Assembly: GCA_022711765.1 (NCBI GenBank)
Contig: JAKLEB010000002.1
Location: 1,370,620-1,434,619, forward strand
DNA length: 64,000 nucleotides
Source: Candidatus Krumholzibacteriota bacterium
GTDB taxonomy: Bacteria > Krumholzibacteriota > Krumholzibacteriia > LZORAL124-64-63
Direction: 5' to 3'
Of this stretch, positions 8,974 to 17,731 are shown piece after piece; the first letter of the stretch is position 1; the number at the start of each line of letters is the position of its first letter. The position numbers and the translations under genes were made by a program. Under the pieces are notes generated by a model. The model was not told the origin of the DNA. It saw nothing but the letters and a program-made list of their open reading frames with translations, and did no database searches.

Positions 8974-10038
8974 ATGGTGCAGATGTTCCGCGGTCGGCAG
9001 GAGAAGATCGGCGCGGCGCCGGGCACGATGGTCTACGTGGGCCAGGACAGGCCGCAGCCGGTCACGGTGACGGTGATCGACTACGGCCCCGAACGGTTCG
9101 AGGAACGCGAGCTGCCGACGCCGGAAGACGCCACGCCGTACCGCGAGTCCACCTCGATCTCGTGGCTCAACGTCGACGGCCTGCAGGACGTCGACTACCT
9201 GCGGCGCGTCTGCGAGGCGTTCCACCTGCACCCGCTGGTCCAGGAAGACATCGTCAACACCCACCAGCGGCCGAAGCTCGAGGACTACGAGGACTACCTC
9301 TACCTCGTCTGCCACATGCTCACCTTCAACGAGGCGACGCAGCGGGTCGAGAGCGAGCAGGTCAGCCTGGTCGTCGGCCCGCGCTGGGTGCTGTCGTTCC
9401 AGGAACAGGGGGGCGACGTCTTCGACGGGGTCCGCGAGCGCATCCGTCACGGCAAGGGACGCGTCCGGCACCTGAGCGCCGGCTACCTCGCCTACGCGCT
9501 GCTCGACGCCGTGGTGGACAACTACTTCGCGATCATCGAGCGGATCGGCGAGCTCGTCGAGGGGATCGAGGAGGGGCTGCTGGACGGTCCCCAGGACAGC
9601 CGCCTCTCCTCGATCCACGAGCTCAAGCGCGAGATGATCCTGATGCGCCGCGCGGTCTGGCCGCTGCGCGAGCTGGTCGGCGGACTCCAGCGCGGCGAGT
9701 CGTACCTCGTGCAGCCGGACCTGCAGGTGTACTTCCGCGACCTCCACGACCACACGATCCAGGTCGCCGACGCGGTCGAGTCCTACCGGGACATCCTGTC
9801 GGGCCTGCAGGACCTCTACCTCTCCACGCTGAGCAACCACATGAACGAGGTCATGAAGGTGCTCACCATCGTCGGCACGATCTTCATCCCGATGACGTTC
9901 CTGGCCGGCGTCTACGGCATGAACTTCCGCTACCTGCCGGAGCTGGGCTGGAAGTGGGGCTACCTCGGGTTCTGGCTGGTCATCCTGGCGATCGGCGGCG
10001 GGATGCTGGCGTTCTTCCGGCGCCGGGGCTGGTTGTAG
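8974..10038 (+). CDS. corA: CorA family magnesium/cobalt transport protein
   Basis: A 354-residue protein with a large soluble N-terminal domain, a long charged helix (the stalk), and two C-terminal transmembrane segments. The signature YGMNF is at residues 314-318 between the two segments; the GMN loop is the selectivity filter of the pentameric channel. The ATG at 8974 has GGGAGGTGG upstream; an earlier in-frame start at 8914 lacks this. The last 59 bases overlap the end of the convergent rarD-like gene, so the two 3' ends share DNA and no terminator is visible. Confidence 0.93.
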   Translation: MVQMFRGRQEKIGAAPGTMVYVGQDRPQPVTVTVIDYGPERFEERELPTPEDATPYRESTSISWLNVDGLQDVDYLRRVCEAFHLHPLVQEDIVNTHQRPKLEDYEDYLYLVCHMLTFNEATQRVESEQVSLVVGPRWVLSFQEQGGDVFDGVRERIRHGKGRVRHLSAGYLAYALLDAVVDNYFAIIERIGELVEGIEEGLLDGPQDSRLSSIHELKREMILMRRAVWPLRELVGGLQRGESYLVQPDLQVYFRDLHDHTIQVADAVESYRDILSGLQDLYLSTLSNHMNEVMKVLTIVGTIFIPMTFLAGVYGMNFRYLPELGWKWGYLGFWLVILAIGGGMLAFFRRRGWL

Positions 10039-10930
10039 CGGCGGCCGGCCGCCGGCTCGCGCGCAGGGCGTCCACCGAGAACAGGCCCAGCGCGCACCAG
10101 ATCAGGGCGAAGCTCGCGAGCTGGGTCTCGCTGAACGGTTCGCCGTAGACCAGCACGGCGAGCAGGAACTGACCCGTGGGGGACGCGTACTGCAGAAATC
10201 CCAGGGTGGCGTACCGCAGCCGGCGGGCGCTGTTGGCGAACCAGACCAGAGGCAGGGCGGTGACGAGGCCGCTCGCCGCCAGGAGCAGGTCGGTCCGCCG
10301 GTCGAGGTGCCCGAACACGAGCGCGCCGCGACCGTGCCACAACCAGAATGCCGCGAGCGCCGCCGGCGCGAGCAGCGCCGTCTCGACGGCGAGCCCCACG
10401 ACGCCGCCCACGGGCGTGACCTTCCGCAGCAGTCCGTAGAAGCCGAAGCTGAACGCGAGGAAGAGCGAGATCGCGGGCAGCCCGCCCAGCCGCAGGCTCA
10501 TCACCGCGACGCCCGCCGCCGCGAGCGCCAGGCTCGCCCACTGCAGCCGGCGCAGCCGCTCGCGCAGGCAGACCAGGCCCAGCAGCACGTTCACGAGCGG
10601 ATTGACGAAGTAGCCCAGGCTCGCCTCGAGGAGGCGGTCGTTCGCGATCGCGTAGATGAAGGCAAACCAGTTGCCGGCGACGAGCACCGTCGTTGCGGCC
10701 AGCACGGCGAGGGTGCGCCGGTCGCGGACCGTGCGCCAGGCCGTCGCGAGGTCGCCGCGGCGGCCCAGGAGGAGCACGAGCAGCACCAGCGACCAGACGA
10801 TGCGGTGCGCCAGGATCTCGCCGGGCGGGACGTGGGCGACGGCCTTGAAGTAGATCGGACAGAGTCCCCACCAGACGTAGGCGGCGAGTCCGTACCAGAC
10901 GCCGTGGGTCGAGGAGCGGTCAGCGGGCAT
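9980..10930 (-). CDS. rarD: RarD/EamA family transporter
   Basis: A 316-residue protein with about ten hydrophobic segments in two halves, the EamA 5+5 arrangement. The opening GVWYGLAAYVWWGLCPIYFK and the internal GNWFAFIYAI and GYFVNPLVNVLLG are characteristic of RarD, a drug/metabolite-superfamily permease whose substrate is unknown in most bacteria. The Arg/Ser-rich C-terminus (about 25 residues) is unusual and is encoded by the part that overlaps corA. No strong Shine-Dalgarno is seen before the ATG. Confidence 0.9.
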   Translation of the reverse strand: MPADRSSTHGVWYGLAAYVWWGLCPIYFKAVAHVPPGEILAHRIVWSLVLLVLLLGRRGDLATAWRTVRDRRTLAVLAATTVLVAGNWFAFIYAIANDRLLEASLGYFVNPLVNVLLGLVCLRERLRRLQWASLALAAAGVAVMSLRLGGLPAISLFLAFSFGFYGLLRKVTPVGGVVGLAVETALLAPAALAAFWLWHGRGALVFGHLDRRTDLLLAASGLVTALPLVWFANSARRLRYATLGFLQYASPTGQFLLAVLVYGEPFSETQLASFALIWCALGLFSVDALRASRRPAAATTSPGAGRTPASRRRSPG

Positions 10931-11091
10931 GGCGGCCTGACGATCGGGGTTCGGGCGCGACGGCGGTCCAAGGTCGCCGCTTCCCGGCGATCTGGCAAGA
11001 GCCGTGGGCGGCCGATCGCGTTACCATGGCTGACGGACCACCACCGATCCAACCGGTCCGGCCATCGCGCGGACGTCGCAGGAGCCTTGCC

Positions 11092-11790
11092 ATGATCACC
11101 AAGCGACTCGCCGGCGAGCGCGGCCATGCCGTCCACGGCTGGCTCGACACGTGGCACACGTTCTCGTTCGCGCAGTACCACGATCCCCGGCACATGGGCT
11201 TCCGGAGTCTGCGCGTGCTCAACGACGATCGGGTCGCGCCCGGTCAGGGTTTCGGCATGCACGGGCACCGCGACATGGAGATCGTCACGTACGTGCTCGA
11301 CGGCGCGCTCGAACATCGCGACAGCCTGGGAACCGGTTCGGTCCTGCGCCCCGGCGACGTGCAGCGCATGAGCGCGGGACGCGGCGTGCGGCACAGCGAG
11401 TTCAATCACTCGGCGACCGAGCCGCTGCGCCTCCTGCAGATCTGGATCCTGCCGGCGCGCGACGGCGACGATCCGAGCTACGAGGAGAAGCGGTTCGCCG
11501 ACGCGGACAAGCAGGGCCGCCTGCGGCTCATCGTGTCGCCGGACGGCGCCGACGGCTCGCTGAGCATCCACCAGGACGCGCGGATCTTCGCGTCGCTGCT
11601 CGCGCCGGGGGCGAGCGTCGCTCACGAGCTGGCCGCCGGCCGGCACGCCTGGTTGCAGGTCGCGCGCGGAGGCATCGAGCTGAACGGCCTCGCGCTCGGC
11701 GAGGGCGACGGGGCGGCGGTCAGCGAGGTATCCCGGCTGGAGATCGCGGGGACGGCGGGCGCGGAGGTGATGCTCTTCGATCTCGCGTGA
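11092..11790 (+). CDS. pirin family protein
   Basis: The 232-residue bicupin starts ITKRLAGERGHAVHGWLDTW and has HDPRHMGF, GFGMHGHRDMEIVTYVL (metal histidines and glutamate of the first cupin) and RGVRHSEFN. These are hallmarks of the YhhW-type pirins that bind one metal ion; some have quercetin dioxygenase activity in vitro, but the physiological role is usually unknown. AGGAGCC lies upstream of the ATG. The divergent rarD gene starts 161 bases upstream, leaving room for separate promoters. Confidence 0.9.
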   Translation: MITKRLAGERGHAVHGWLDTWHTFSFAQYHDPRHMGFRSLRVLNDDRVAPGQGFGMHGHRDMEIVTYVLDGALEHRDSLGTGSVLRPGDVQRMSAGRGVRHSEFNHSATEPLRLLQIWILPARDGDDPSYEEKRFADADKQGRLRLIVSPDGADGSLSIHQDARIFASLLAPGASVAHELAAGRHAWLQVARGGIELNGLALGEGDGAAVSEVSRLEIAGTAGAEVMLFDLA

Positions 11791-11835
11791 GCGCGACGGC
11801 CGGGCGCGTCGCGAGCGAGGGACGGCGGGCGTCGC

Positions 11836-11910
11836 TGGCGTCCCCTACGGGGTTCGAACCCGTGTTGCCGCCGTGAAAGGGCGGTGTCCTAACCACTAGA
11901 CGAAGGGGAC
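11836..11910 (-). tRNA. tRNA-Glu (anticodon TTC)
   Basis: On the minus strand the 75-base sequence folds into a cloverleaf with acceptor GTCCCCT/AGGGGAC, anticodon loop CTTTCAC with TTC, T-arm GGTTCGAACCC and an encoded CCA (11838-11836). It lies between the pirin gene and an M20 peptidase gene. Confidence 0.96.
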
Positions 11911-11925
11911 GCGGCCGGACGCGGA

Positions 11926-11954
11926 AAGCTATCCGGATCGGGCGCGTCTGTCAA
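11926..11954 (-). promoter_or_regulatory. promoter of tRNA-Glu
   Basis: On the minus strand, TTGACA (11954-11949) and TAGCTT (11931-11926) are separated by 17 bases. The predicted start point is about 10 bases upstream of the tRNA 5' end. Confidence 0.7.
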
Positions 11955-11961
11955 ACCGCGC

Positions 11962-13326
11962 CTAGCCGGCGTTCGCGAGCAGCACGGCGGTGGTCCGGCA
12001 GCCGCAGACGAAGTTGCGCACGTGGAACGACTCGTTGGGGCTGTGGATGTTGTCGGTCGACAGTCCGTAGCCCAGCAGCAGCACGGGCGCCTTCAGGTAC
12101 TGCTGGAACGTCCCGACGATCGGGATCGAGCCGCCCTCGCGGATGAACACGGGTCTGGCTCCGAAGCCGACCTCGAGGGCGTGCAGCCCGGCCTGCACCA
12201 TCGCCGAGTCGCGCGGGACGAGGACCGGCGCCGCGTTGTGCAGGTTCACGACCTCGCAGGAGACGCCGGTCGGGCAGATCGCCTCGACGTACGCCGCGAA
12301 CGCCCGGGCGATCTTCGCCGGATCCTGGTTGGGGACCAGGCGCATCGAGACCTTGGCGACGGCGGACGCGGGGATGATCGTCTTGGCCCCCTCGCCGCCG
12401 TACCCGCTCGTGATGCCGTTGACGTCGCAGGTCGGTCGCGCCCACATGCGCTCGAGGGTCGTGTAGCCCGCCTCGCCGAAAGCGCCGGGGACGCCGGTCT
12501 CCCGCCGCAGGACCTCGTCGGTGTAGTTCAGCGAGGCGAACGCCGCGCGCTCCGCCGCGTCGAGCTCCACGACATCGTCGTAGAAACCCGGCACGCGGCA
12601 GCGGCCGTCGCGGTCCTTCAGCTGCGCGACGATCTCGCAGATCGCGTTGGCGGGGTTCTGCACCGTGCCCCCGTAGGAGCCGGAGTGGAGGTCGGCGGCG
12701 GGACCGCGCACGTGGATCTCCATGAACGCGATTCCCTTGAGCGAGTAGCAGATCGCCGGCGTCGTCTCGTTGTACAGGGTCGTGTCGCTGATCACGACCG
12801 CGTCGCAGGCGAGCCGGTCGGCGTTCGCTTCGGTGTAATCGTAGATGCTGCGGCCGCCGCATTCCTCCTCGCCCTCGATGATGAACTTGACGTTCACCGG
12901 CAAGGCGAGGCCCTGCTTGACATAGGCCTCGACAGCCTTCAGGTGGCAGTAGACCTGGCCCTTGTCGTCGGAGGCGCCCCGGGCGCGGATCTTGCCGTCC
13001 TCGATCACGGGCTCGAACGGCGGGTTCGTCCACTGGTCGAGCGGGTCGACCGGCTGCACGTCGTAATGGCCGTAGAAGAGCAGGGTCTTGAGATCCGGGC
13101 GCTGCTCGGACTCGGCGTAGACCAGCGGGTGGCCGCCGCGGCGGCAGACGTCGACGGTCAGGCCGAGGTCGCGCAGCTCGTCGGCCACGAACCTCGCTGC
13201 CCGGACGACGTCGGCGCGGTGCTTGCGCTGCGAGCTGATGGACGGCATCCGCAACCACTCCAGGAGCTGCTTGAGGTGGCGGTCCTGGTTGGCCGCGAGG
13301 TAGGCGAGCACGCGGTCGGTCGTCAT
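11962..13326 (-). CDS. M20 family metallopeptidase (dipeptidase)
   Basis: The 454-residue protein has LLFYGHYDVQP (first zinc His and nearby Asp), GASDDKGQ (bridging Asp) and EGEEECGG (catalytic Glu and zinc Glu). The late NIHSPNE contributes the last zinc His. Length and motif order match the CNDP/DapE-like M20 dipeptidases, with a lid domain inserted in the middle. Such enzymes hydrolyse dipeptides in the cytoplasm. GAGGAG lies 7 bases before ATG 13326. The gene is divergent from the histone gene. Confidence 0.92.
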   Translation of the reverse strand: MTTDRVLAYLAANQDRHLKQLLEWLRMPSISSQRKHRADVVRAARFVADELRDLGLTVDVCRRGGHPLVYAESEQRPDLKTLLFYGHYDVQPVDPLDQWTNPPFEPVIEDGKIRARGASDDKGQVYCHLKAVEAYVKQGLALPVNVKFIIEGEEECGGRSIYDYTEANADRLACDAVVISDTTLYNETTPAICYSLKGIAFMEIHVRGPAADLHSGSYGGTVQNPANAICEIVAQLKDRDGRCRVPGFYDDVVELDAAERAAFASLNYTDEVLRRETGVPGAFGEAGYTTLERMWARPTCDVNGITSGYGGEGAKTIIPASAVAKVSMRLVPNQDPAKIARAFAAYVEAICPTGVSCEVVNLHNAAPVLVPRDSAMVQAGLHALEVGFGARPVFIREGGSIPIVGTFQQYLKAPVLLLGYGLSTDNIHSPNESFHVRNFVCGCRTTAVLLANAG

Positions 13327-13403
13327 GGACGAACTCCTCGGAAACAGGCGAGAATCGGCCGAACGGAGGGCAACAACCGGGAAATACCCGATCAAACTAA
13401 TGC

Positions 13404-13432
13404 TTGACAGTGTTTCCTGTCGAGACGATTGT
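13404..13432 (+). promoter_or_regulatory. candidate promoter of the histone gene
   Basis: TTGACA (13404-13409) is followed after 17 bases by GATTGT (13427-13432). The -35 is perfect but the -10 is poor. A short inverted repeat, GACAG/CTGTC, spans the -35 and spacer (13406-13421) and could be an operator. The implied leader before the histone ATG is about 125 bases. Confidence 0.4.
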
Positions 13433-13566
13433 GTGCCCGCACGCTCGAGGCTGCTCCGCGTGGCCGGAGCGCCCTCTTTCCGGAGTTCGCGCCCATCGTG
13501 GCGGCCGTCGGCTTCCCGCGAGCTGCGGCCGTCCAACCATGACCCGAGCGTTAGGGAGGACCCCTC

Positions 13567-13737
13567 ATGGCCGACCTGATCATCAGCAAGACCAAGACCA
13601 AGGAAGCCGTCAAGGAATGCAACGTCAGCGGCGAGTTCTACGATGCCCTGGACGCCAAGGTCCGCGACCTGATCCTGAAGGCCGAGAAGCGCGCCCTGGC
13701 CAACGGTCGCAAGACGGTTCGCCCGCAGGATCTGTAG
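13567..13737 (+). CDS. single-domain bacterial histone (histone-fold protein)
   Basis: The 56-residue protein reads as a minimal histone fold: a short first helix (KTKEAVKE), a strand/turn, a long central helix (about residues 22-45), and then NGRKTVRPQDL. In archaeal histones and in the Bdellovibrio protein Bd0055 the RKT-x-x-x-D stretch forms the R-T pair of loop 2 and the start of helix 3. Here the chain ends at that Asp-Leu, so helix 3 is minimal. It should dimerise and bind DNA. GGGAGG precedes the ATG, and a good terminator follows 36 bases after the stop, so it is a monocistronic gene. The family call is from remembered motifs, not a search. Confidence 0.8.
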   Translation: MADLIISKTKTKEAVKECNVSGEFYDALDAKVRDLILKAEKRALANGRKTVRPQDL

Positions 13738-13773
13738 AGCGCGAGAAGGTCCTGCCCGCCCGAGAGCTTCGAG

Positions 13774-13801
13774 GGACCCCCGACCGGGGGTCCTTCCTTT
13801 T
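13774..13801 (+). terminator. rho-independent terminator of the histone gene
   Basis: GGACCCCC (13774-13781) pairs perfectly with GGGGGTCC (13786-13793) around a 4-base loop, followed by TTCCTTTT. Confidence 0.85.
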
Positions 13802-13972
13802 CCACCCGCGTGGGGTCGACCCGATTCGCCCGGTCGTCGTTCGCCTCGCGGCTGTCGCCGGCGGTTGACGACTCACCGGCTGGCCCCGGTCGGTCCCGGC
13901 TCCGCTCGGCGCCGGGCGCCGGCGGGATCGCCCGGGGCCCGCGCCTTGCACTCGCGGCGGCGGAGGTGGGTG

Positions 13973-15508
13973 ATGGGCACCGTCGTGCGCACGGGCGGGC
14001 TGCAGGGCATCGAAGGCTGTCCGGTCAGCGTCGAGGTCGACCTCTGCCGCGGTCTGCCCGCATTCCATCTCGTCGGGCTGCCCAGCACCGCGGTCCGCGA
14101 GAGCCGCGAGCGCGTCCTGGCGGCCATCCGCAACAGCGGTCATCGGCTGCCCGCGGGCCGGGTCACGGTGAACCTCGCCCCGGCGGACGTGCCCAAGGAT
14201 GGCTCGGGACACGATCTCGCCATCGCGGTCGCGGTCATCGCGGCCGAAGAATCCCGCCGCGGCGGCGTGGCAACCGGTCCGGACCGCGGCCTGCTGCTCG
14301 GCGAGCTCTCCCTCTTCGGCGAGGTGAAGCCGGTCCGCGGGCTCTTGCCCATCGTCCTCGACGCGCGCGGACGAGGCGAGACCGTCGTCGCGGTTCCGGC
14401 CGGACAGGCCGGGGAGGCCAGGCTCGTCCCCGGCGTCGAAGTCGTCGCGCTGCGATCGCTCGGCGAGGCGGTCGCGTGGTACCTGCACGGGCGACGGCCG
14501 GAGCCGGTCGAGGCGCCCGAGCCGCCGCCGCCCTCGCCGAGGCTCGCGATCGACGGCTTGCAGCTCGCGCTGCAGCCGCTGGCCGCCCGGGCCGCGATCC
14601 TGGCCGCCGCCGGCCGTCACCACCTGCTGCTGATCGGCCCGCCGGGCGTGGGCAAGACTCGCCTCGCTCGGCTGCTCGCGAACCTGCTTCCGGACCTCGA
14701 GGCCGCCGATGCGCTCGCGGTGACCCGGATCCACAGCGCCGCCGGCCTGCTCGCCGGTCCGTGGCTCGTGACGCGTCCGCCGCTGAGGGCTCCGCACCAC
14801 ACGATCACGACGGTCGGCCTGCTCGGCGGCGGCAACCGCCTGCAGCCCGGGGAGGTCACCCTGGCGCACCGGGGGATCCTCTTCCTCGACGAGCTCGCCG
14901 AGTTTCCCATCCGGGCCCTCGACGCCCTCCGGGAACCGCTTGCCGAAGGCGTCGTGCGGGTCACGCGCAACGCGGGACAGCGGACCTTCCCGGCAGCGTG
15001 CCAGCTGGTCGCCGCCGCGAATCCCTGCCGTTGCGGTTTCCTGGGCAGCCGGACGCGCGCGTGCACCTGCGGCCCCGGCGACCTCGTCCGCTACCGGGCC
15101 AGGCTGTCCGGTCCGCTGAAGGACCGCTTCGACCTCGCCGTGGAGATGGGGGACGGGCGCCAGGAGGGGCTGGCCAGGGCGGGATTCGCGGAGACCGCGG
15201 AGGCCGGCGAGCTCGCGGGACGCCTCGCGCGAGCCGGCGCGATCCTCCGCGAGTGCCAGGATCCGCCCGCCGCCTGGAGCCTGGCGCGGCGGGTCGCCGC
15301 CTACGGGCTCGATCCAGGCGCGGTGGCGCAGCTCGACGCCGCGCGGAAGCCGCTGGGCCTGTCGGTGCGCGGGGTCCTGCGGACCTGCCGTGTCGCGCGC
15401 ACGGTCGCCGCGCTCGAAGGACGCCGGACGGTCGCGGCAGCGGACGTCCGCGAGGCGCTGCTCTACCGGCACGAAGCCCTCGGTTGCTGGCGCGCCGCCG
15501 AGGGCTGA
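13973..15508 (+). CDS. comM: YifB/ComM family Mg chelatase-like AAA+ ATPase
   Basis: A 511-residue protein with the N-terminal ChlI-like domain (starts VVRTGGLQGIEGCPVSVEVD), a Walker A GPPGVGKT near residue 220, ILFLDELAEF as Walker B, and a cysteine-containing segment (NPCRCGF and CTC) before the C-terminal domain. ComM is a hexameric helicase that extends the heteroduplex during natural transformation; homologues also occur in species not known to be competent. GGAGGT lies 5 bases before the ATG. It stands alone downstream of the histone terminator. Confidence 0.93.
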   Translation: MGTVVRTGGLQGIEGCPVSVEVDLCRGLPAFHLVGLPSTAVRESRERVLAAIRNSGHRLPAGRVTVNLAPADVPKDGSGHDLAIAVAVIAAEESRRGGVATGPDRGLLLGELSLFGEVKPVRGLLPIVLDARGRGETVVAVPAGQAGEARLVPGVEVVALRSLGEAVAWYLHGRRPEPVEAPEPPPPSPRLAIDGLQLALQPLAARAAILAAAGRHHLLLIGPPGVGKTRLARLLANLLPDLEAADALAVTRIHSAAGLLAGPWLVTRPPLRAPHHTITTVGLLGGGNRLQPGEVTLAHRGILFLDELAEFPIRALDALREPLAEGVVRVTRNAGQRTFPAACQLVAAANPCRCGFLGSRTRACTCGPGDLVRYRARLSGPLKDRFDLAVEMGDGRQEGLARAGFAETAEAGELAGRLARAGAILRECQDPPAAWSLARRVAAYGLDPGAVAQLDAARKPLGLSVRGVLRTCRVARTVAALEGRRTVAAADVREALLYRHEALGCWRAAEG

Positions 15509-15532
15509 GTGGATGCGCACGGGGGCGGCGGG

Positions 15533-16456
15533 TCAGAAGGTGACGCCGAAACCGATCTGCCAGGAGAGGCCGCCGAGGGTCTGGCTCGAGAAGCTCTCGA
15601 CCGGGCGGTAGTTGCCGAAGTCGTCGAATTCGTACACGGGCACCGTGACCGTCCCCTCGTCGCGCTGATCGAAGTTCTCGGCCGGCGACATCTCGATGCT
15701 GTGCACGTGGTAGACCAGCTCGGCGCGCACGTGGATCAGCTTGTCGGCGAGGATCTTCACGCCGATGCCGGCGTTGGCGTCGATGCCCGTCGCGGACTCG
15801 TCGACGTAGTTGGAATCGAGGTTGTAGAGGACGTAGCCGACTCCACCGGTGAAATAGGGGTGTACGCGGCCCCTGGGGTCCCCGTCCAGGTTCAGCGGAT
15901 AGACCAGCGCGTTGAGGCTCGAGATGAAGATCAGCATCGACCGATGCTCGGCGTCGAATTCACCGACGCTGGGGACGGCGATCGGGTTGCCGGTGTTCGC
16001 CGGGTCGATCGAGAACGCATCGGTGAGCGTGGCGTTGTACTCCGCGAACGTCGCGCCGAACTGGGCCTCGAGACCGAACCACGAGTTCAGGTTGTAACCG
16101 CCGCGCAGGACCGGGCTGAACGCCGAATCGCCGACCAATTCGACGTCGGCGTAATTGAACGCCTCGTCGGTCGCCTTGTAGATGAGATTGTCGTGTTCCA
16201 GGACGGTCTCGGTCATGCCGAAGAACCCGAGGGTGAGCGTCACATCGACTTCGCGCAGGGCCAGCTGGGGCTCCCAGCGCGCCTCCTCGACGGTCTCCTC
16301 GACGACCTCCTCGGTCTCCTCCCCGCCGATCACCAGGTTGAAGACCCGTTCCGGTTCCTTGGGCGCCTGGGTCCCGCCCGTGTCCTGGGCCGAGGCCAGA
16401 CCGCCCGCGAGGAGGACCGCAACGCTGAACAGGATGACGCTGGACTGTCTGGCCAT
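15533..16456 (-). CDS. outer-membrane beta-barrel protein
   Basis: Not assigned to a named family. The 307-residue precursor has a signal peptide (cleavage near ASAQD), then an acidic segment rich in Glu and Val (residues 45-62). It continues with alternating strands, with GGVGYVLYNLD and ELVYHVHSIEM as examples, and ends in GFGVTF, a typical barrel C-terminus with terminal Phe. The size suits an OmpA/OmpW-like 8-stranded barrel. AGGAG precedes the ATG. It lies downstream of murB on the same strand, with an apparent promoter of its own. Confidence 0.75.
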   Translation of the reverse strand: MARQSSVILFSVAVLLAGGLASAQDTGGTQAPKEPERVFNLVIGGEETEEVVEETVEEARWEPQLALREVDVTLTLGFFGMTETVLEHDNLIYKATDEAFNYADVELVGDSAFSPVLRGGYNLNSWFGLEAQFGATFAEYNATLTDAFSIDPANTGNPIAVPSVGEFDAEHRSMLIFISSLNALVYPLNLDGDPRGRVHPYFTGGVGYVLYNLDSNYVDESATGIDANAGIGVKILADKLIHVRAELVYHVHSIEMSPAENFDQRDEGTVTVPVYEFDDFGNYRPVESFSSQTLGGLSWQIGFGVTF

Positions 16457-16554
16457 GGAACTGCTCCTGTCGGATCTGACCTGGCGGCGCGAGCCGGTCC
16501 CCGGGTCGCGGGCGGCGGCGACTCACCGGCCGGGCGGGGTCGTGGCGACACCGC

Positions 16555-16586
16555 ATTAAAATCAGGTTCGCGATTAGGAGTGTCAA
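16555..16586 (-). promoter_or_regulatory. candidate promoter of the barrel protein gene
   Basis: On the minus strand TTGACA (16586-16581) is followed by an AT-rich element. The best -10 match, TTTAAT (16560-16555), is 20 bases away, which is long; ATTTTA at 18 bases is a poorer match. The A/T-rich run stands out in this GC-rich DNA. Confidence 0.4.
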
Positions 16587-16593
16587 CCGGAAC

Positions 16594-17571
16594 TTAATCC
16601 ACGGCAGGACCTTGGCTTGCGGCGGGCGTCGCGAGGTGGAGGACCTCCTCGGACAGCTCCTCGCCGAACCGGTCGCGCACGGCCTGCTTCATGCGGGCCG
16701 CCAATCGGAGGACGTCGCCCGACGTCGCGCCGCCGATATTGACGATGATGTTGGCATGCTTGGCGAACACCGCCGCGCCGCCCTCGCGCATCGACTTGGC
16801 CCCAGCGGCCTCGAGCAACCGGCCGGCAGGTCGCCGGTGCTCGCCCGCGCGGGCCGGCGGCAGGTTCTTGAAATAGCTCCCAGCGCACGGGAGATTGCAG
16901 GGGTGTTTCGCGCGCCGATCGGCGAGGCGGGCGGCGCGGACCTCGCCGGCGGCCGCCGGGTCGCCTCGCGCGAGCGCGAGGACCAGGTCCAGTACGACGT
17001 CGCCGCGTCCCTTGAGCGCCGAGCTCCGGTATTCGAACGCGAAGTCGTCGGGGCCGACGATCTCCTGCCGGCCGTCGGCGCGAAGGACGGTCGCCTCGCG
17101 CAGGAACTCGCTGATCTCGCGGCCGTAGCAGCCGGCGTTCCCGACGAGCGCGCCGCCGACCGTGCCGGGAATGCCCGAGGCGAACTCGAGGCCGGTCAAT
17201 CCCCGCCGCAGGGTCTCGACGATCAGCGTGTCGAAGTCCCAGCCGGCGCCGACCCGGATCGCATCGCCGGCGACCTCGAGCTGGCGCGTGCGGACCACAA
17301 GCACCAGTCCGGCATAGCCGGCATCGTCGGCCAGGATGTTGCTGCCGCCGCCCAGACAGGTCCACGGCAGCCCGTGCCCGTGGGCGAATTCGAGGAACCT
17401 CCGGGCTGCGGCGGCGTTCTCGACCGGGCAGACCGCACCGGCCGGACCGCCGATCCGGAACGTCGTCAGATCCGCCAGGGGTTGCGCGACGCGGACGAGG
17501 TCCGGTCCCGCGGCGAGGTCAGCGGCCAGCCGGCGCCAGTCGGCCTGGGGGGTGGAATCGAGTGCTGACAC
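16594..17571 (-). CDS. murB: UDP-N-acetylmuramate dehydrogenase
   Basis: MurB reduces UDP-GlcNAc-enolpyruvate to UDP-MurNAc with FAD and NADPH in the cytoplasm, an early step of peptidoglycan synthesis. Visible FAD-domain motifs are TTFRIGGPA, LGGGSNIL, GIPGTVGGALVGNAGCYG and YRSSALKG. The GSYFKN segment carries the proton-donor serine, and the last glutamate is in the SEEVLHLA region. Length (325) suits a type II MurB. The GTG start has AGGATC just upstream. It is not in a mur/fts cluster here. Confidence 0.95.
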   Translation of the reverse strand: MSALDSTPQADWRRLAADLAAGPDLVRVAQPLADLTTFRIGGPAGAVCPVENAAAARRFLEFAHGHGLPWTCLGGGSNILADDAGYAGLVLVVRTRQLEVAGDAIRVGAGWDFDTLIVETLRRGLTGLEFASGIPGTVGGALVGNAGCYGREISEFLREATVLRADGRQEIVGPDDFAFEYRSSALKGRGDVVLDLVLALARGDPAAAGEVRAARLADRRAKHPCNLPCAGSYFKNLPPARAGEHRRPAGRLLEAAGAKSMREGGAAVFAKHANIIVNIGGATSGDVLRLAARMKQAVRDRFGEELSEEVLHLATPAASQGPAVD

Positions 17572-17629
17572 CGGGATCCTCGCTGGTTCGTGAGAACCGG
17601 GCCGTTCGGTCCAGGCCGCGGGGCCGCGC

Positions 17630-17657
17630 TTGCCAAGCCGCCCGGACAGGGTACATT
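17630..17657 (+). promoter_or_regulatory. candidate promoter of the tonB-exbB-exbD operon
   Basis: TTGCCA (17630-17635) and TACATT (17652-17657) are 16 bases apart. The predicted start is about 70 bases upstream of the GTG. Confidence 0.45.
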
Positions 17658-17731
17658 CAACCTGGGCTGCCGGCTGCTTCGTTCGCCGTGGCTATGGTGA
17701 TCCGCCGTCTAACCAGGATCAAGGCCGGATC

